In this document: piece after piece, positions 36,008 to 46,060 of the stretch
Position numbering within the stretch: position 1 is the first letter of the stretch
Layout of the letters: the number at the start of each line of letters is the position of its first letter
Source of the DNA: Diphasiastrum complanatum
Taxonomy: Eukaryota; Streptophyta; Lycopodiopsida; Lycopodiales; Lycopodiaceae
Direction: 5' to 3'
Assembly: GCA_029204225.1 (NCBI GenBank)
Contig: CM055113.1
Span: forward strand, 1,129,973-1,193,972
Length of the DNA stretch: 64,000 bases
Made by a program: the position numbers and the translations under genes
The notes under the pieces: generated by a model
Database searches by the model: none
The model's input: only the letters and a program-made list of their open reading frames with translations
What the model was told of the DNA's origin: nothing

Positions 36008-36576
36008 GTTGCAATGACCTGATCCTTCTCTTTCAACCTGTCCCAATGCACAAAACACTCTTTTGAAATAGAACAAATGTTTCTAAAAAAAAATCACAAA
36101 GATATGGAACCTCTCAATTCTCTTTGAGCACTTATATTTAGCAAATCAACACATAGAGTGTAGAAATCTTGATCAACCAATGATCTATCCTCAATCTAAT
36201 GACTCTTGCCACTTCCTAAGATTGAGACACACTCTAATGAAGTTCAGTTACCTCACAAAATAGAGATTCAATCAAAATTAGGGTTTTCACAAAATCACAA
36301 AAAATTGATTATTTCAAATTCTACATGCAATTGCCTAAAACTTGATATAGAGACCTTCCTATTGCATCCAAAATTGGCTATTTCCAGTAAGTGTGGTGTG
36401 AAATCATAATTCATCAAGTTCTATAACCTAAAATGAGTTTTGATCTACTAAAGATCCAATTTACATATGCAAGAAACTCAATTTTTGGGTAAAAGTGAGT
36501 CTAGCATGCTCTAGCATTTATATCTTCACCAAATCCTTGATAGATGTGCTTGATCCTTTCATAACCTGCAACACCA

Positions 36577-36588
36577 GCTCTGATACCA
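36577..36588 (-). promoter_or_regulatory. Primer-binding site of C9
   Basis: GCTCTGATACCA, exact reverse complement of TGGTATCAGAGC, next to the LTR TG. About 570 bp of leader separate it from the gag start. Confidence 0.85.
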
Positions 36589-36850
36589 TGTGAAGAATTT
36601 TAGATTATTTAAGATCTAATTCCATAACCTGATATTTGTTTAGAAATTGATCAACTCTACCAATTTTGCCAATGTGGAAAAATCAACATCTACTTAAAGA
36701 AAACGATGCAAACTCACTAAGAACCTGATCAAATATCAAACATAAGATATGATGAAGTCTCTTTTCATATAAAAATTATTGTCCTCTATTGCAGATATAT
36801 GCATGATCAACTATGTCTAGAAATTTTCCATCCTGGCTACAAGTTAGGCT
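36589..36850 (-). repeat. C9 5' LTR (partial)
   Basis: It begins TGTGAAGAATTTTAG and aligns with the first part (minus-strand 3' end) of the C11 LTR, including ACCAATTTTGCCAATGT..GAAAAATCAACATCTAC. Similarity is lost at about 36850 and no other LTR end is found. The palindrome position is beyond or degraded. Confidence 0.6.
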
Positions 36851-37259
36851 CAATTTTTGACAAAACTGTCATTTTTAGTAAACAACGGGAGTTTTTTACT
36901 ATAAAATCTCTCAAATTTGGCAGCCAGTCGGAAAACGGACTATGCACAATGCAAACACTGTTGATTTGGCATTGATGGGACCAAATTTAAAAAACTATAG
37001 TAGGCGAGTAAAATGGACCCCTATATAAAGACGCGAGTAATAGGAAATCCTTACTTTCTTCTAACTCGCGTTTACTCGTTGACCTCTTTTATTCACGTTT
37101 ACTTGTTGACCTCATTTTCTCACATTCAGACATCCTATTTTACTTGCCATTACACTAGAACCTTCCACACTTCATTTCTCATACTTTTCATTTACTCGCG
37201 TTTACTCTACATCCTCCATTTACTCGCCAATTATGTTTTCTCACCCGTCCAAGCAACCT
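36851..37259 (+). other. Non-coding, with a TATA-like box
   Basis: CTATATAAAG at 37021-37030 resembles a plant core promoter and lies upstream of the exon-like segment at 37260. Two roughly 31-bp units (CGTTTACTCGTTGACCTC and CGTTTACTTGTTGACCTC) follow at about 37068-37115, and further TTTACTCGC words at 37190-37225. No other feature seen. Confidence 0.35.
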
Positions 37260-37462
37260 GAAATTCAAAGTCCAGCAAGCAAAGCAAGTGTAGGTAATTC
37301 AAACTGCACTCGATCAGATGGTTGCCACTGTAGAAGAAGAGACACTGACCGCTTAGAAACTCTAAAAGAAGAGGGCCGAGTACTATAAACATCTCTCAGC
37401 TAGGTCACTCCAGCTGTACAGGGATCAGCAAAAAGTCCATGAGGCTGCGCTCATGAACAAAG
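37260..37462 (+). pseudogene. Exon-like coding remnant, left part
   Basis: One frame reads VIQTALDQMVATVEEETLTA, then after two stops RAEYYKHLSARSLQLYRDQQ and KVHEAALMN, and continues across the C10 insertion at 43324 as KDTELATLCATF. The Glu/Lys/Leu/Gln-rich pattern suggests a coiled coil. I do not recognise the family. Stops show it is dead. C10 inserted inside it. Confidence 0.4.
37458..37462. repeat. Target-site duplication CAAAG, left copy
   Basis: CAAAG precedes the TG of the C10 left LTR and recurs at 43324-43328. Confidence 0.95.
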
Positions 37463-38115
37463 TGTGAAAAACTCAGATCCAAAAGATGCTAAAGTTTCAT
37501 AAAGATCTTGGCCATGGAAGTTATGCACATCTAGATTGAAAAAATGATAGAAATTGTGATGTTAAGCATACTAAACATCAACTAAACATCAAAATCTGAT
37601 CATAAGCTTCCACAAACAGAAACTTGCTGTCCCTGTCCGTACTTCAGAGCCTACAACCTGCATTTCACACGTGTGAAGCCATAGCAACAAAGAAATCACA
37701 ATTCTAGTGGCTAGAATGCAAGATATGAACAAAAAAGTGAGAGAGAAGAAGATGGATCTTCAAAGAGCATAACATTCATTCAATAGAATGAAAATGAGAT
37801 GTGTACATACTCGTGGAGATGGCTATTTATAGCAGCCATAGTGCCTCTTGGCCACTTGTCTTATGATAGGCTAAAATTGGGGTCCAATAGGATTCACCCA
37901 TATACCTAGAAATTTGGTCAAATAGGAATGCACCAAATTATGAGCCAATAGAAGAGCTCCACACTCGACCTCCTCTAATTAATGTGACCTCAAAAGTAGT
38001 GTACACATACTTTGGGCCTCTACATACATGTATGAACCTATCTCTAACTTTTATTTGGCCATAGGCCTACAAAATCTCAAGTTAGGAAAATACTACTAGT
38101 TGACAATTTTTCACA
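37463..38115 (-). repeat. C10 3' LTR
   Basis: 653 bp, plus-strand ends TGTGAAAAACTC...TTTTTCACA. Palindrome TTCACACGTGTGAA at 37664-37677. The gag-pol stop codon lies in its first bases (38111-38113). Confidence 0.97.
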
Positions 38116-41100
38116 CTCCCTCTTCAACTAGTTTTAGCATAGATTTAGAAAGTACACCAAGACTTGTTCTATGCTTGAAAAATAAGTCCTTTCCCAATGC
38201 TTTGGTAAAGATATCAGCCACACATTCCTTTGATGGGACATGTTCAAGCTTGATCTCTTTTGCCAACACTTGTTCTCTCACAAAATGGTAAGCCACCTCG
38301 ATATGTTTGCTCCTTGCATGGAAAACCGGATTGCTTGCTAGACTTTGGGCTGAAAGGTTGTCACAAAAGATGATTGGACTCTCTGAAAAATCCAGCAAAT
38401 GAAGCTCCATAATCATCCTCTTGATCCACACCATCTCCTTTGTGCATGATGTCAAAGCTTTGTACTCGGCCTCACTAGAAGAAAGTGATATAGTTGCTTG
38501 TTTCTTCGACATCCATGAGATAGCTCCATCACCTATGAAAATAGCATGTGCATTTATGGATTTTCTATCCATAAGGTCTCCTGCAAAATCTGAATCTGAA
38601 AAACCAAATAAGTTAGGTGATGAGCCTCTATAAACAATGCCAAAATCTTTTGTTCCCGAGATGTATCTCAAGATCCTCTTTCCTAGTTTCCAATGTTCTA
38701 TGCTAGGATCTTGCATGAATTGGCTTAATCTACCAACACAATAAGATAAATCAGGTCTTGTGATAGTTAGATATATAAGAGAACCTATTAGCTTCCTATA
38801 GAGAGTAATGTCCTCGAAGGATCTTTCATTACCTCTTATAGTTAGCTTTACATGTGATTCCATAGGTGTATCAATAGGATTTGCATCTACCATATGAAAT
38901 CTATTGAGAATAGAAATAGCATACTTCTCTTGTGAAATAAAAGTGATTTGAGAAGTTCTAATTACTTCTATTCCTAAGATATAGCTCAAAAGACCAAGAT
39001 CATGCACTTCAAATTCCTTTTTTAGTGCTTTCTTGATATCTTCTATATCTTCCTTGTTCCCTCCACTTAAAATAATGTCATCCACATAAATTAGAAGGAT
39101 TGTAACATCATTAGCACTAATTCTAAAGTAAAGTGAATGATCATACTCACTCATAGTGAAGTTTTGAGAAAGTAGAAAAGAGTTAAGCCTAGCATACCAA
39201 CTCCTTGGTGCTTGCTTAAGACCATACAAACTTTTTTGTAGAAAACACACATGATTAGGCTTGCTATGAGAAACATAGCTCTCGGGTTGCTCCATGTAGA
39301 CTTCCTCTTCAAGATCACCATTCAAGAAAGCATTAGAAATGTCTAATTGCCAAAGATCCCATCCATAAAGAGTTGCAAGGGAAATGATTACTCTTATGCT
39401 CACCATCTTTGCCACGGGTGCAAAGGTTTCCTCATAGTCAATGCCATGCTCTTGAGCATAACCTTTAGCCACCAACCTTGCCTTCAACTTGTTGATAGAT
39501 CCATCTTGATTTGTCTTTACCTTGAAGATCCATTTGCATCCAATTGCACTTTTGCCCTTTGGAAGCTCCACCAATCTCCATGTGTTGTTCTTCATAAGTG
39601 CTTCAAACTCAAGATCCATTGCTTGGATCCATTCCTCTTCTTGCCTTGCTTCATCTACACATGAAGGTACATCAAAAGAAGTTAGGAAAGCATAGTTGGA
39701 TCCATCCACCACTTGCTTACCTTTGCCATCATAAGTGAGCCTTGAGGGTTTCACTTTATGCCTTGGAGTTCTCCTTGGAATTTGACTTGAAGAGGCTTCT
39801 TCAACATCCACATCCAATGTGTCATCAACTCCATTGTCATCAAGCACATTAGTTGCAACAACACCATCATCACTTGAAACAACTTTTGGAATGTTACCTT
39901 CATCAAAAATGACATCCCTACTTGTGAACACTTTCTTGATTGAAGGAACATAAATCCTATATGCTTTGCTTACTTCACTATAACCAACAAAAATGCCCTT
40001 TCTTGAAGATGGATCCTCCTTAGTTCTATCATCAAGAGTAATGTTGAAGTAGCAAATGCATCCAAAAGTTCTTAGAAACTTGACATTAGGCTTCGTACCA
40101 AACAAAGCTTCAAAAGGGGTTTTTCCTTCCAATACAACACTTGGCCATCTATTGCATAGGAAATTTGCACACAACAAAGCATCACTCCAAAAAGGTTTAG
40201 GAAGATTAGCATTCAATCTCATTGCCTTTGCACTCTCACACAAGGTTCTATTCTTCCTCTCGGCCACTCCATTTTGTTGTGGTGTTCTTGGACATGTGTA
40301 CTCCCTCTTGATCCCATGCTCATCGCAAAAGGCTTTGAATTTGTTAGAAATGTATTCACCACCATTGTCGCTCCTCAAGCATTTGATTTTGGTTGTAAAT
40401 TGAGTCTCAATAGCAACTTTGAACTTGACAAACACATCAAACACCTCATCCTTGCTCTTTAGTAGATAAACCCAACAAAATCTACTAAAATCATCAATGA
40501 AAGTTACATACATCTTAGCACCTCCATTGCTAATTGTAGTAACACCATGAATATCCGAATGCAAGAGAGAAAAAGGCATCTTAGATCTAGATATAGATCT
40601 AGTATATGGCAATCTATGTGATTTAGACAAAGCACATTCTTCACAAACATGATTCAAGCAAGTAAGAGACTTGGGAAGTCCCCTTACTACCTCCTTTTTG
40701 GCTATTACCTCCAAGGCCTTGTAGTTGAGATGTCCCATCCTTTTATGCCATACCTCTTGAATTGACATTTGTTCATTTGCCATGCATCCAACTTGGTTAG
40801 CAACAACACATGCATCAAGCTTGAACAATTTCCCTTGCCTTTTCCCTTTTGCAATGATACTACACCCCTTTTTGATCAAGCAAGCATCACCATCAAACTC
40901 AACTTTGAATCCTTTGTCAAGCATTTGGCTTACACTAAGTAAGTTCTTGGTAATGGATGGAATGAGCAAAACATCTTTCAATTCTATATTCCTATTTGTA
41001 GAAAGTGAAATAGGAATTGTGCCAATCCCCTTGATTGCACACTCACCATCATTTGCGGTATAGATTACCTTCCTATCACCATCAAATGCCATTAAAGATG

Positions 41101-42061
41101 AAAAATACTCTTTATGATATGTCATATGAGAAGTGGCTCCACTATCAATCCACCAAGGATCAATGTCTCCATGATTAGCCAACAAGCAAGATGACATAAC
41201 AAAAGCATCATTTGAAAGAAGCTCATCCCCACCCTCATCAATAGTTAGATTGGTTTGCTTTTCCCCTTGATCCCTCTTTTTCTTAAAACAATCACTAGCA
41301 AAATGCCCTTTGACTCCACAATAGAAACATTTTAGCTTAGATCTATCCTTCTTTTTGCCAAAAGTAGAGTGCTCACCTTGGTCTTGCCCTTTAGACCAAT
41401 TGCTTTTACCTTTGCCCTTGAACTTGCCTTTAGAGAACATTGCCTCCTCTTCTCCTCCTTGAGATGTAGAAGATGCTCCCACTCTTGCTTGCAACCTGAA
41501 TTCTTCAGCCAACAAGACCTCTTGCAAGTCTCCAACACTTGGTAAACATTTTTGGATAGCATAACTTTGAACAAGATTAGCATGATCATCCAACAAGCCA
41601 TTGAGAATCACTTGAACAAGCTCCTCATTATTTATGCCATCATTAATGCATGCTAACTCATCATTCAATGCTTTAACTCTCAAAACAAAAGCATGTCCAT
41701 TCTCACTCTTCTTTTGCATACAAGAAAAGATTTGCCTTCTTAAAGTCAACACTCTAGAAGTAGACTTGGATTCATAAACCTTCTTCAAGGCTTCCCAAGC
41801 TTCACTAGATGATGTGCACTTACCAACCTCTTTGATAAGCTCATTTGTCACATTCATCTTGATCATGTGAAGGGCTTTCTTTGCCCTCTTGTCATACCTC
41901 AATTGTTCTTGAGGTGCCAAAGGTCTCTCCTCCACACCTACAACAATATCCATCAACTCATTCATCTCAAGCAAAGACTCCATCCTTACTTTCCAAGTAG
42001 AATAGTTGAGGGAGGTAAGCCTATCATTGCTTTCCAACATGTAGCCTCCATTTGTAGCCAT
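38111..42061 (-). CDS. C10 gag-pol polyprotein, intact
   Basis: 1316 aa, the usual full length for a plant copia polyprotein. Gag (about 1-240) forms the particle; zinc knuckle CFYCGVKGHFASDC starts at C245; protease WWIDSGATSH has its catalytic aspartate at residue 306; the integrase zinc domain (HKRMGHLNY...CEECALSKSHR) spans about 440-485 and its core has D503, D565 and E601, an exact D,D(35)E; reverse transcriptase carries YVDD at 992-995; RNase H (about 1150-1316) has SDSDFAGD, SSSEAEYKAL and CDNLSAQ. All these residues are intact. The start is chosen at the Gag domain MATNGGYML. The stop TGA is completed by the first bases of the 3' LTR. Transcription would come from the 5' LTR. TNT1/Tork-like by general resemblance (inference). 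Confidence 0.97.
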   Translation of the reverse strand: MATNGGYMLESNDRLTSLNYSTWKVRMESLLEMNELMDIVVGVEERPLAPQEQLRYDKRAKKALHMIKMNVTNELIKEVGKCTSSSEAWEALKKVYESKSTSRVLTLRRQIFSCMQKKSENGHAFVLRVKALNDELACINDGINNEELVQVILNGLLDDHANLVQSYAIQKCLPSVGDLQEVLLAEEFRLQARVGASSTSQGGEEEAMFSKGKFKGKGKSNWSKGQDQGEHSTFGKKKDRSKLKCFYCGVKGHFASDCFKKKRDQGEKQTNLTIDEGGDELLSNDAFVMSSCLLANHGDIDPWWIDSGATSHMTYHKEYFSSLMAFDGDRKVIYTANDGECAIKGIGTIPISLSTNRNIELKDVLLIPSITKNLLSVSQMLDKGFKVEFDGDACLIKKGCSIIAKGKRQGKLFKLDACVVANQVGCMANEQMSIQEVWHKRMGHLNYKALEVIAKKEVVRGLPKSLTCLNHVCEECALSKSHRLPYTRSISRSKMPFSLLHSDIHGVTTISNGGAKMYVTFIDDFSRFCWVYLLKSKDEVFDVFVKFKVAIETQFTTKIKCLRSDNGGEYISNKFKAFCDEHGIKREYTCPRTPQQNGVAERKNRTLCESAKAMRLNANLPKPFWSDALLCANFLCNRWPSVVLEGKTPFEALFGTKPNVKFLRTFGCICYFNITLDDRTKEDPSSRKGIFVGYSEVSKAYRIYVPSIKKVFTSRDVIFDEGNIPKVVSSDDGVVATNVLDDNGVDDTLDVDVEEASSSQIPRRTPRHKVKPSRLTYDGKGKQVVDGSNYAFLTSFDVPSCVDEARQEEEWIQAMDLEFEALMKNNTWRLVELPKGKSAIGCKWIFKVKTNQDGSINKLKARLVAKGYAQEHGIDYEETFAPVAKMVSIRVIISLATLYGWDLWQLDISNAFLNGDLEEEVYMEQPESYVSHSKPNHVCFLQKSLYGLKQAPRSWYARLNSFLLSQNFTMSEYDHSLYFRISANDVTILLIYVDDIILSGGNKEDIEDIKKALKKEFEVHDLGLLSYILGIEVIRTSQITFISQEKYAISILNRFHMVDANPIDTPMESHVKLTIRGNERSFEDITLYRKLIGSLIYLTITRPDLSYCVGRLSQFMQDPSIEHWKLGKRILRYISGTKDFGIVYRGSSPNLFGFSDSDFAGDLMDRKSINAHAIFIGDGAISWMSKKQATISLSSSEAEYKALTSCTKEMVWIKRMIMELHLLDFSESPIIFCDNLSAQSLASNPVFHARSKHIEVAYHFVREQVLAKEIKLEHVPSKECVADIFTKALGKDLFFKHRTSLGVLSKSMLKLVEEGV
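38116..38125 (-). promoter_or_regulatory. Polypurine tract of C10
   Basis: CTCCCTCTTC on the plus strand (GAAGAGGGAG on the coding strand) next to the 3' LTR; it is also the codons Glu-Glu-Gly near the polyprotein end. Confidence 0.85.
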
Positions 42062-42658
42062 GTTGCAATGATTGATCTCTGATCTTTGACCTGTTCCAAT
42101 GCACTAAGCACTCTCTTGAATCAACAAATGAAACACAAGAAGAAATCACAAAGATTTGGAACCTAAAACCTTACTTTTTCTCTCTTTTCCTCACTTTTTC
42201 CTTAATTTTAGCCACTAGTTTTATGATTTCTTGATCAAACCAAGACCAAACCTCAATATACTTGCTTTTCCCTCACTCCTAAGATTGAAATACACTCTTG
42301 AATCATTCAGCAAACTGAAAATCAGAGGGTTACATCAATTTTGAAGTTTTTGACATGAAGAAGCAAGAAATTGAATCAAAAAACTATATGCTAGAATGGA
42401 AAACTAATAGGATCTTGTTGGATCTTGCATCTCCCTCTTTCCAAAACAATTTTTGTCTCCTTATTCTGATAAGTACAGAGGGAATTCGCCCTACTTCAAT
42501 TGAAATGCATACAAATGATGTTTTGATCACAAAGATCCAATTTCTACACATAAATCAACAAGATTTTTAGCTAGAAACTTGATTGGAATGCTACAAAAGC
42601 AAACTCGCCCACAAATCTCTTCTAAATCTAGCAAAACCTGCACATTTGGCCGCCTAAT
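42062..42658 (-). other. Untranslated leader of C10
   Basis: About 600 bp between primer-binding site and gag start, non-coding. The length is like C9 (570 bp) and C11 (about 540 bp). Confidence 0.75.
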
Positions 42659-42670
42659 GCTCTGATACCA
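42659..42670 (-). promoter_or_regulatory. Primer-binding site of C10
   Basis: GCTCTGATACCA, exact match, abutting the TG at 42671. Confidence 0.95.
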
Positions 42671-43323
42671 TGTGAAAAACTCAGATCCAAAAGATGCTAA
42701 AGTTTCATAAAGATCTTGGCCATGGAAGTTATGCACATCTAGATTGAAAAAATGATAGAAATTGTGATGTTAAGCATACTAAACATCAACTAAACATCAA
42801 AATCTGATCATAAGCTTCCACAAACAGAAACTTGCTGTCCCTGTCCGTACTTCAGAGCCTACAACCTGCATTTCACACGTGTGAAGCCATAGCAACAAAG
42901 AAATCACAATTCTAGTGGCTAGAATGCAAGATATGAACAAAAAAGTGAGAGAGAAGAAGATGGACCTTCAAAGAGCATAACATTCATTCAATAGAATGAA
43001 AATGAGATGTGTACATACTCGTGGAGATGGCTATTTATAGCAGCCATAGTGCCTCTTGGCCACTTGTCTTATGATAGGCTAAAATTGGGGTCCAATAGGA
43101 TTCACCCATATACCTAGAAATTTGGTCAAATAGGAATGCACCAAATTATGAGCCAATAGAAGAGCTCCACACTCGACCTCCTCTAATTAATGTGACCTCA
43201 AAAGTAGTGTACACATACTTTGGGCCTCTACATACATGTATGAACCTATCTCTAACTTTTATTTGGCCATAGGCCTACAAAATCTCAAGTTAGGAAAATA
43301 CTACTAGTTGACAATTTTTCACA
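42671..43323 (-). repeat. C10 5' LTR
   Basis: 653 bp, one base different from the 3' LTR. Palindrome TTCACACGTGTGAA at 42872-42885, about 150 bp downstream of the TATA box and about 200 bp before the primer-binding site. Confidence 0.97.
43031..43040 (-). promoter_or_regulatory. TATA box of C10 5' LTR
   Basis: CTATTTATAG on the plus strand reads CTATAAATAG on the coding strand, a canonical plant TATA box. Kept identical in both LTRs. Confidence 0.65.
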
Positions 43324-43458
43324 CAAAGATACTGAGCTGGCAACTCTATGTGCCACGTTTTAGGAAGACGAGCAGGCTCTCAGGCACATTGACAATGAGC
43401 TCAGAGTCCTAAAGAAGCAATTCACCCTCGTGCTAGAGTTTTCCCACCGCTCTAGATG
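43324..43458 (+). pseudogene. Exon-like coding remnant, right part
   Basis: It continues the frame interrupted at 37462: KDTELATLCATF, a stop, then EDEQALRHIDNELRVLKKQF and TLVLEFSHRSR. It ends at ATG|GTAAGC (GT at 43459-43460), a good match to a plant 5' splice site, so this may be the end of a real exon. The family is unknown. Three stops in about 115 codons make it non-functional. Confidence 0.4.
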
Positions 43459-43803
43459 GTAAGCCTTTTACTTTTTAGTACCTTATTAGATTAGCTTTTT
43501 ATTATTTTTCTCTACCTTTTTCGGCTCCCTCCCTCTCTAATTCAGAACTCATTCACATTTATCAGCTGCATCGAAGGCCAACAAGAATATTTCTATTTTT
43601 CTCATCCTTACTTTTTTCATCCAAGTTAAGGACTTTGGCTACTTTTGCGATGTTTTTGGGAGTCCTCCGTTCCATTTAGTTGTAGGCCTTTGTGCCATCA
43701 TAAATTCAATCTAGGATCGATGTTTCAAATTGGAGCTAGATCACATGCATGAACCCCCTCTCTTCATTCCACCCTCATTCATTCCTTCATCTTCACAACA
43801 CAT
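43459..43803. other. Non-coding, intron-like
   Basis: T-rich DNA following the GTAAGC. It would fit an intron, but no acceptor or next exon is identified before C11 begins at 43809. Confidence 0.3.
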
Positions 43804-43808
43804 GTAGG
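43804..43808. repeat. Target-site duplication GTAGG, left copy
   Basis: GTAGG stands before TGTGG of the C11 left LTR and again at 49342-49346 after its right LTR. Confidence 0.85.
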
Positions 43809-44434
43809 TGTGGTTTTGCAATATTTTCATATTTGGCATATTGAGGCCAAAACTTGTTTTAGACTTAGAGGTTGACTTTTCAAAGCTCATTAGTCTAAAT
43901 TTCATTTGAATAAAAACTTTTTGAAAGTGTGGGAAAGTTAGAATGCGAGTTTGAGTAGATTCAATTTGAATAGTTGGGTACATTGAATTTAAACCCAAAA
44001 TTAGTAGGGTTAGCATTTTAGTGGGAAAGCCAAGTGGCCAAATAGGGTTTGGACTTGTTATAAAAGGATGTAACTCATGGAGAGAGCAATCTTCTCTCTT
44101 CTCTATCTCATTTCATGCTTATACATGGTACTCTTGGGTTCTACTATCCATTGGTGCACTATCTTGGTGATTGCTTGCAATTCTATGTGTATAATGATCT
44201 ATATTTGCTATTTCTGGATCCACACGTGTGAAATACAGTAGCTTGCTGGTTTTGTATGGACAACAATAGTACTTTTTCATCTCATTCAAAATTGATCAAG
44301 TTCTATTGGTGTTTGCATCTCATTTTGTGTGTAGATGCTGATTTTTCTACATTGGTGAGATTGGTAGTGTATTTCTCTTTCTAACCAAAGATCATTCAAG
44401 TAGATTGGATCTTAAGGATCTGAAATCTTTCACA
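43809..44434 (+). repeat. C11 5' LTR
   Basis: 626 bp, TGTGG...CTTTCACA. Compared with the 3' LTR it lacks about 22-25 bp right after the first four bases. TATA-like TTATAAAAGG at about 44058-44067; palindrome CACACGTGTG at 44221-44230, about 156 bp downstream. Confidence 0.9.
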
Positions 44435-44447
44435 TGGTATCAGAGCT
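44435..44447 (+). promoter_or_regulatory. Primer-binding site of C11
   Basis: TGGTATCAGAGCT, full match, directly after the LTR. Confidence 0.95.
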
Positions 44448-46014
44448 TGTGTTTCAGGTTATGAATGGGAAAATCAGATCTATCAATTATTTGGTGAAGA
44501 TATCAAGTCTAGAGCATGCTAGAAAGGATTCTACATCAAAAGGTCAATATACTTGTTCAATTCTGATTTTTGAATTCACATACTAGATTTGGCCGATTTC
44601 TGGATCACTGGTTCAGCCTAAGTGGTGGCTTATAGATTGCATAACAAATTTTTCAGCATTTGCATGTAGATTTGGAATAGTCAATTTTTTGTGATTTTGT
44701 CAAAACCCTAATTTTGATTGGATCTCTAGATAATGAGGTTTTGTGGACTTCATTTGAGTGTGTTTCAATCTTAGGAAGTGGCAAAATTCATTAGATTGAG
44801 GATAGATCATAGGTTGATCAAGATTCCATGATTCTATGTGTTGATTTGCCTGGATAAGTGCTAAAAGAGAATTTGTGAGAGAGTTTCAAATCTTGGTGAT
44901 TTCTTTTGAAAGCATTTGTTGTTCTTCAAAGGAGTGCTTTGTGCATTGAAGCAGGTTCAAAGAGAAGATCAGGTCATTGCTACATGGCAACCTCAATTGG
45001 AGTCATGTTGAAGCCAATAATAGGCTTATCTCAAGTAACTATTCATTGTGGAAAGTGAGGATGGAGTCACTTCTTGAGATGAATGATGTTTTGGATATTG
45101 TTGTAGGTTTGGAGGAGAGACCAAAAACACAACAAGATCAAGTGAGGTATGACAAGAGGGCCAAGAAGGCTCTACACATGATAAAAATGAATGTTACCAA
45201 TGAACTTCTCAAGGAAGTTGGTAAATGCACATCATCTTTGGAAGCTTGGAATTCATTGAAAAAACTTTATGAATCCAAGTCTACTCCTAGAGTGTTGACT
45301 ATTAGAAGACAAATCTTTTCTTGTTTGCAAAATAATGAAGAAAGTCCAAGTACTTTTGTTTTGAGAATGAAAGCATTGATTGATGAGTTAGCTTTCATAG
45401 ATGAAAACATTAAGGAAGGAGAGCTTATTCAAGTGATTCTTAATGGCTCTTGGATGCTCATGCTATTCAAAAGACTTTGCCAAGTTTTATGGACCTTCAA
45501 GAGACCTTGATCAATGAGGAATATAGGCTTCAAGCAAGAGGTGGATCTGCATCGACACTTCAAGAGGATGCTATGTTCAGAAAGGGCAAATTCAAGGGAA
45601 AAACCAAAAGTAAGTGGTCCAAAGGGCAATATCAAGTGGATGCTTCTTCAAGTGGCAAAAAGAAGGATAGATCAAAGCTTAAGTGCTTCTATTGTGGCAT
45701 CAAAGGACACTTTGCAAGTGAGTGCTACAAGAAGAAGAGAGATCAAGGAGACAAACAAGGTAATCTTACTCTTGATGAGGATGGTTTGGATGTTCAAGAT
45801 GCAAATGATGATGTTTTTGTGATGTCTTCATGTGTGCTTGCTTATGATGGAGATCTAGATCCTTGGTGAATTGATAGTGGAGCAAGTTCACACATGACCT
45901 TTCACAAAGAGTACTTCACTTCTTTGTTGGCATATGGAGATGAAAAGAGGGTGATCTACACGGCCAATGATCGTGAGTGTGCAATCAAAGGGATTGGTAC
46001 AATTCCTATTTCTA

Positions 46015-46060
46015 TCTCTACAAATAGGTCTCTCTACAAATAGGTCTCTCTACAAATAGG
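46015..46060 (+). repeat. 16-bp tandem triplication in C11 protease
   Basis: TCTCTACAAATAGGTC occurs at 46015 and 46031, with a 14-bp third unit at 46047. C10 has a single copy of the corresponding site. The extra 32 bp break the frame. Confidence 0.95.

Larger units (their letters stand above)
37463..43323 (-). mobile_element. Copia C10: young, complete, apparently autonomous
   Basis: 5861 bp, minus strand. Both LTRs are 653 bp and I find one difference between them (T at 37757, C at 42965). TSD CAAAG is perfect. Primer-binding site, polypurine tract and a 1316-codon polyprotein without interruption are all present. It is a relative of C9 and C11. Confidence 0.97.

Noticed and set aside
39347-41063. 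Plus-strand frames of 90-115 codons across 39347-41063
   Set aside because: Shadows of the intact C10 polyprotein on the other strand.
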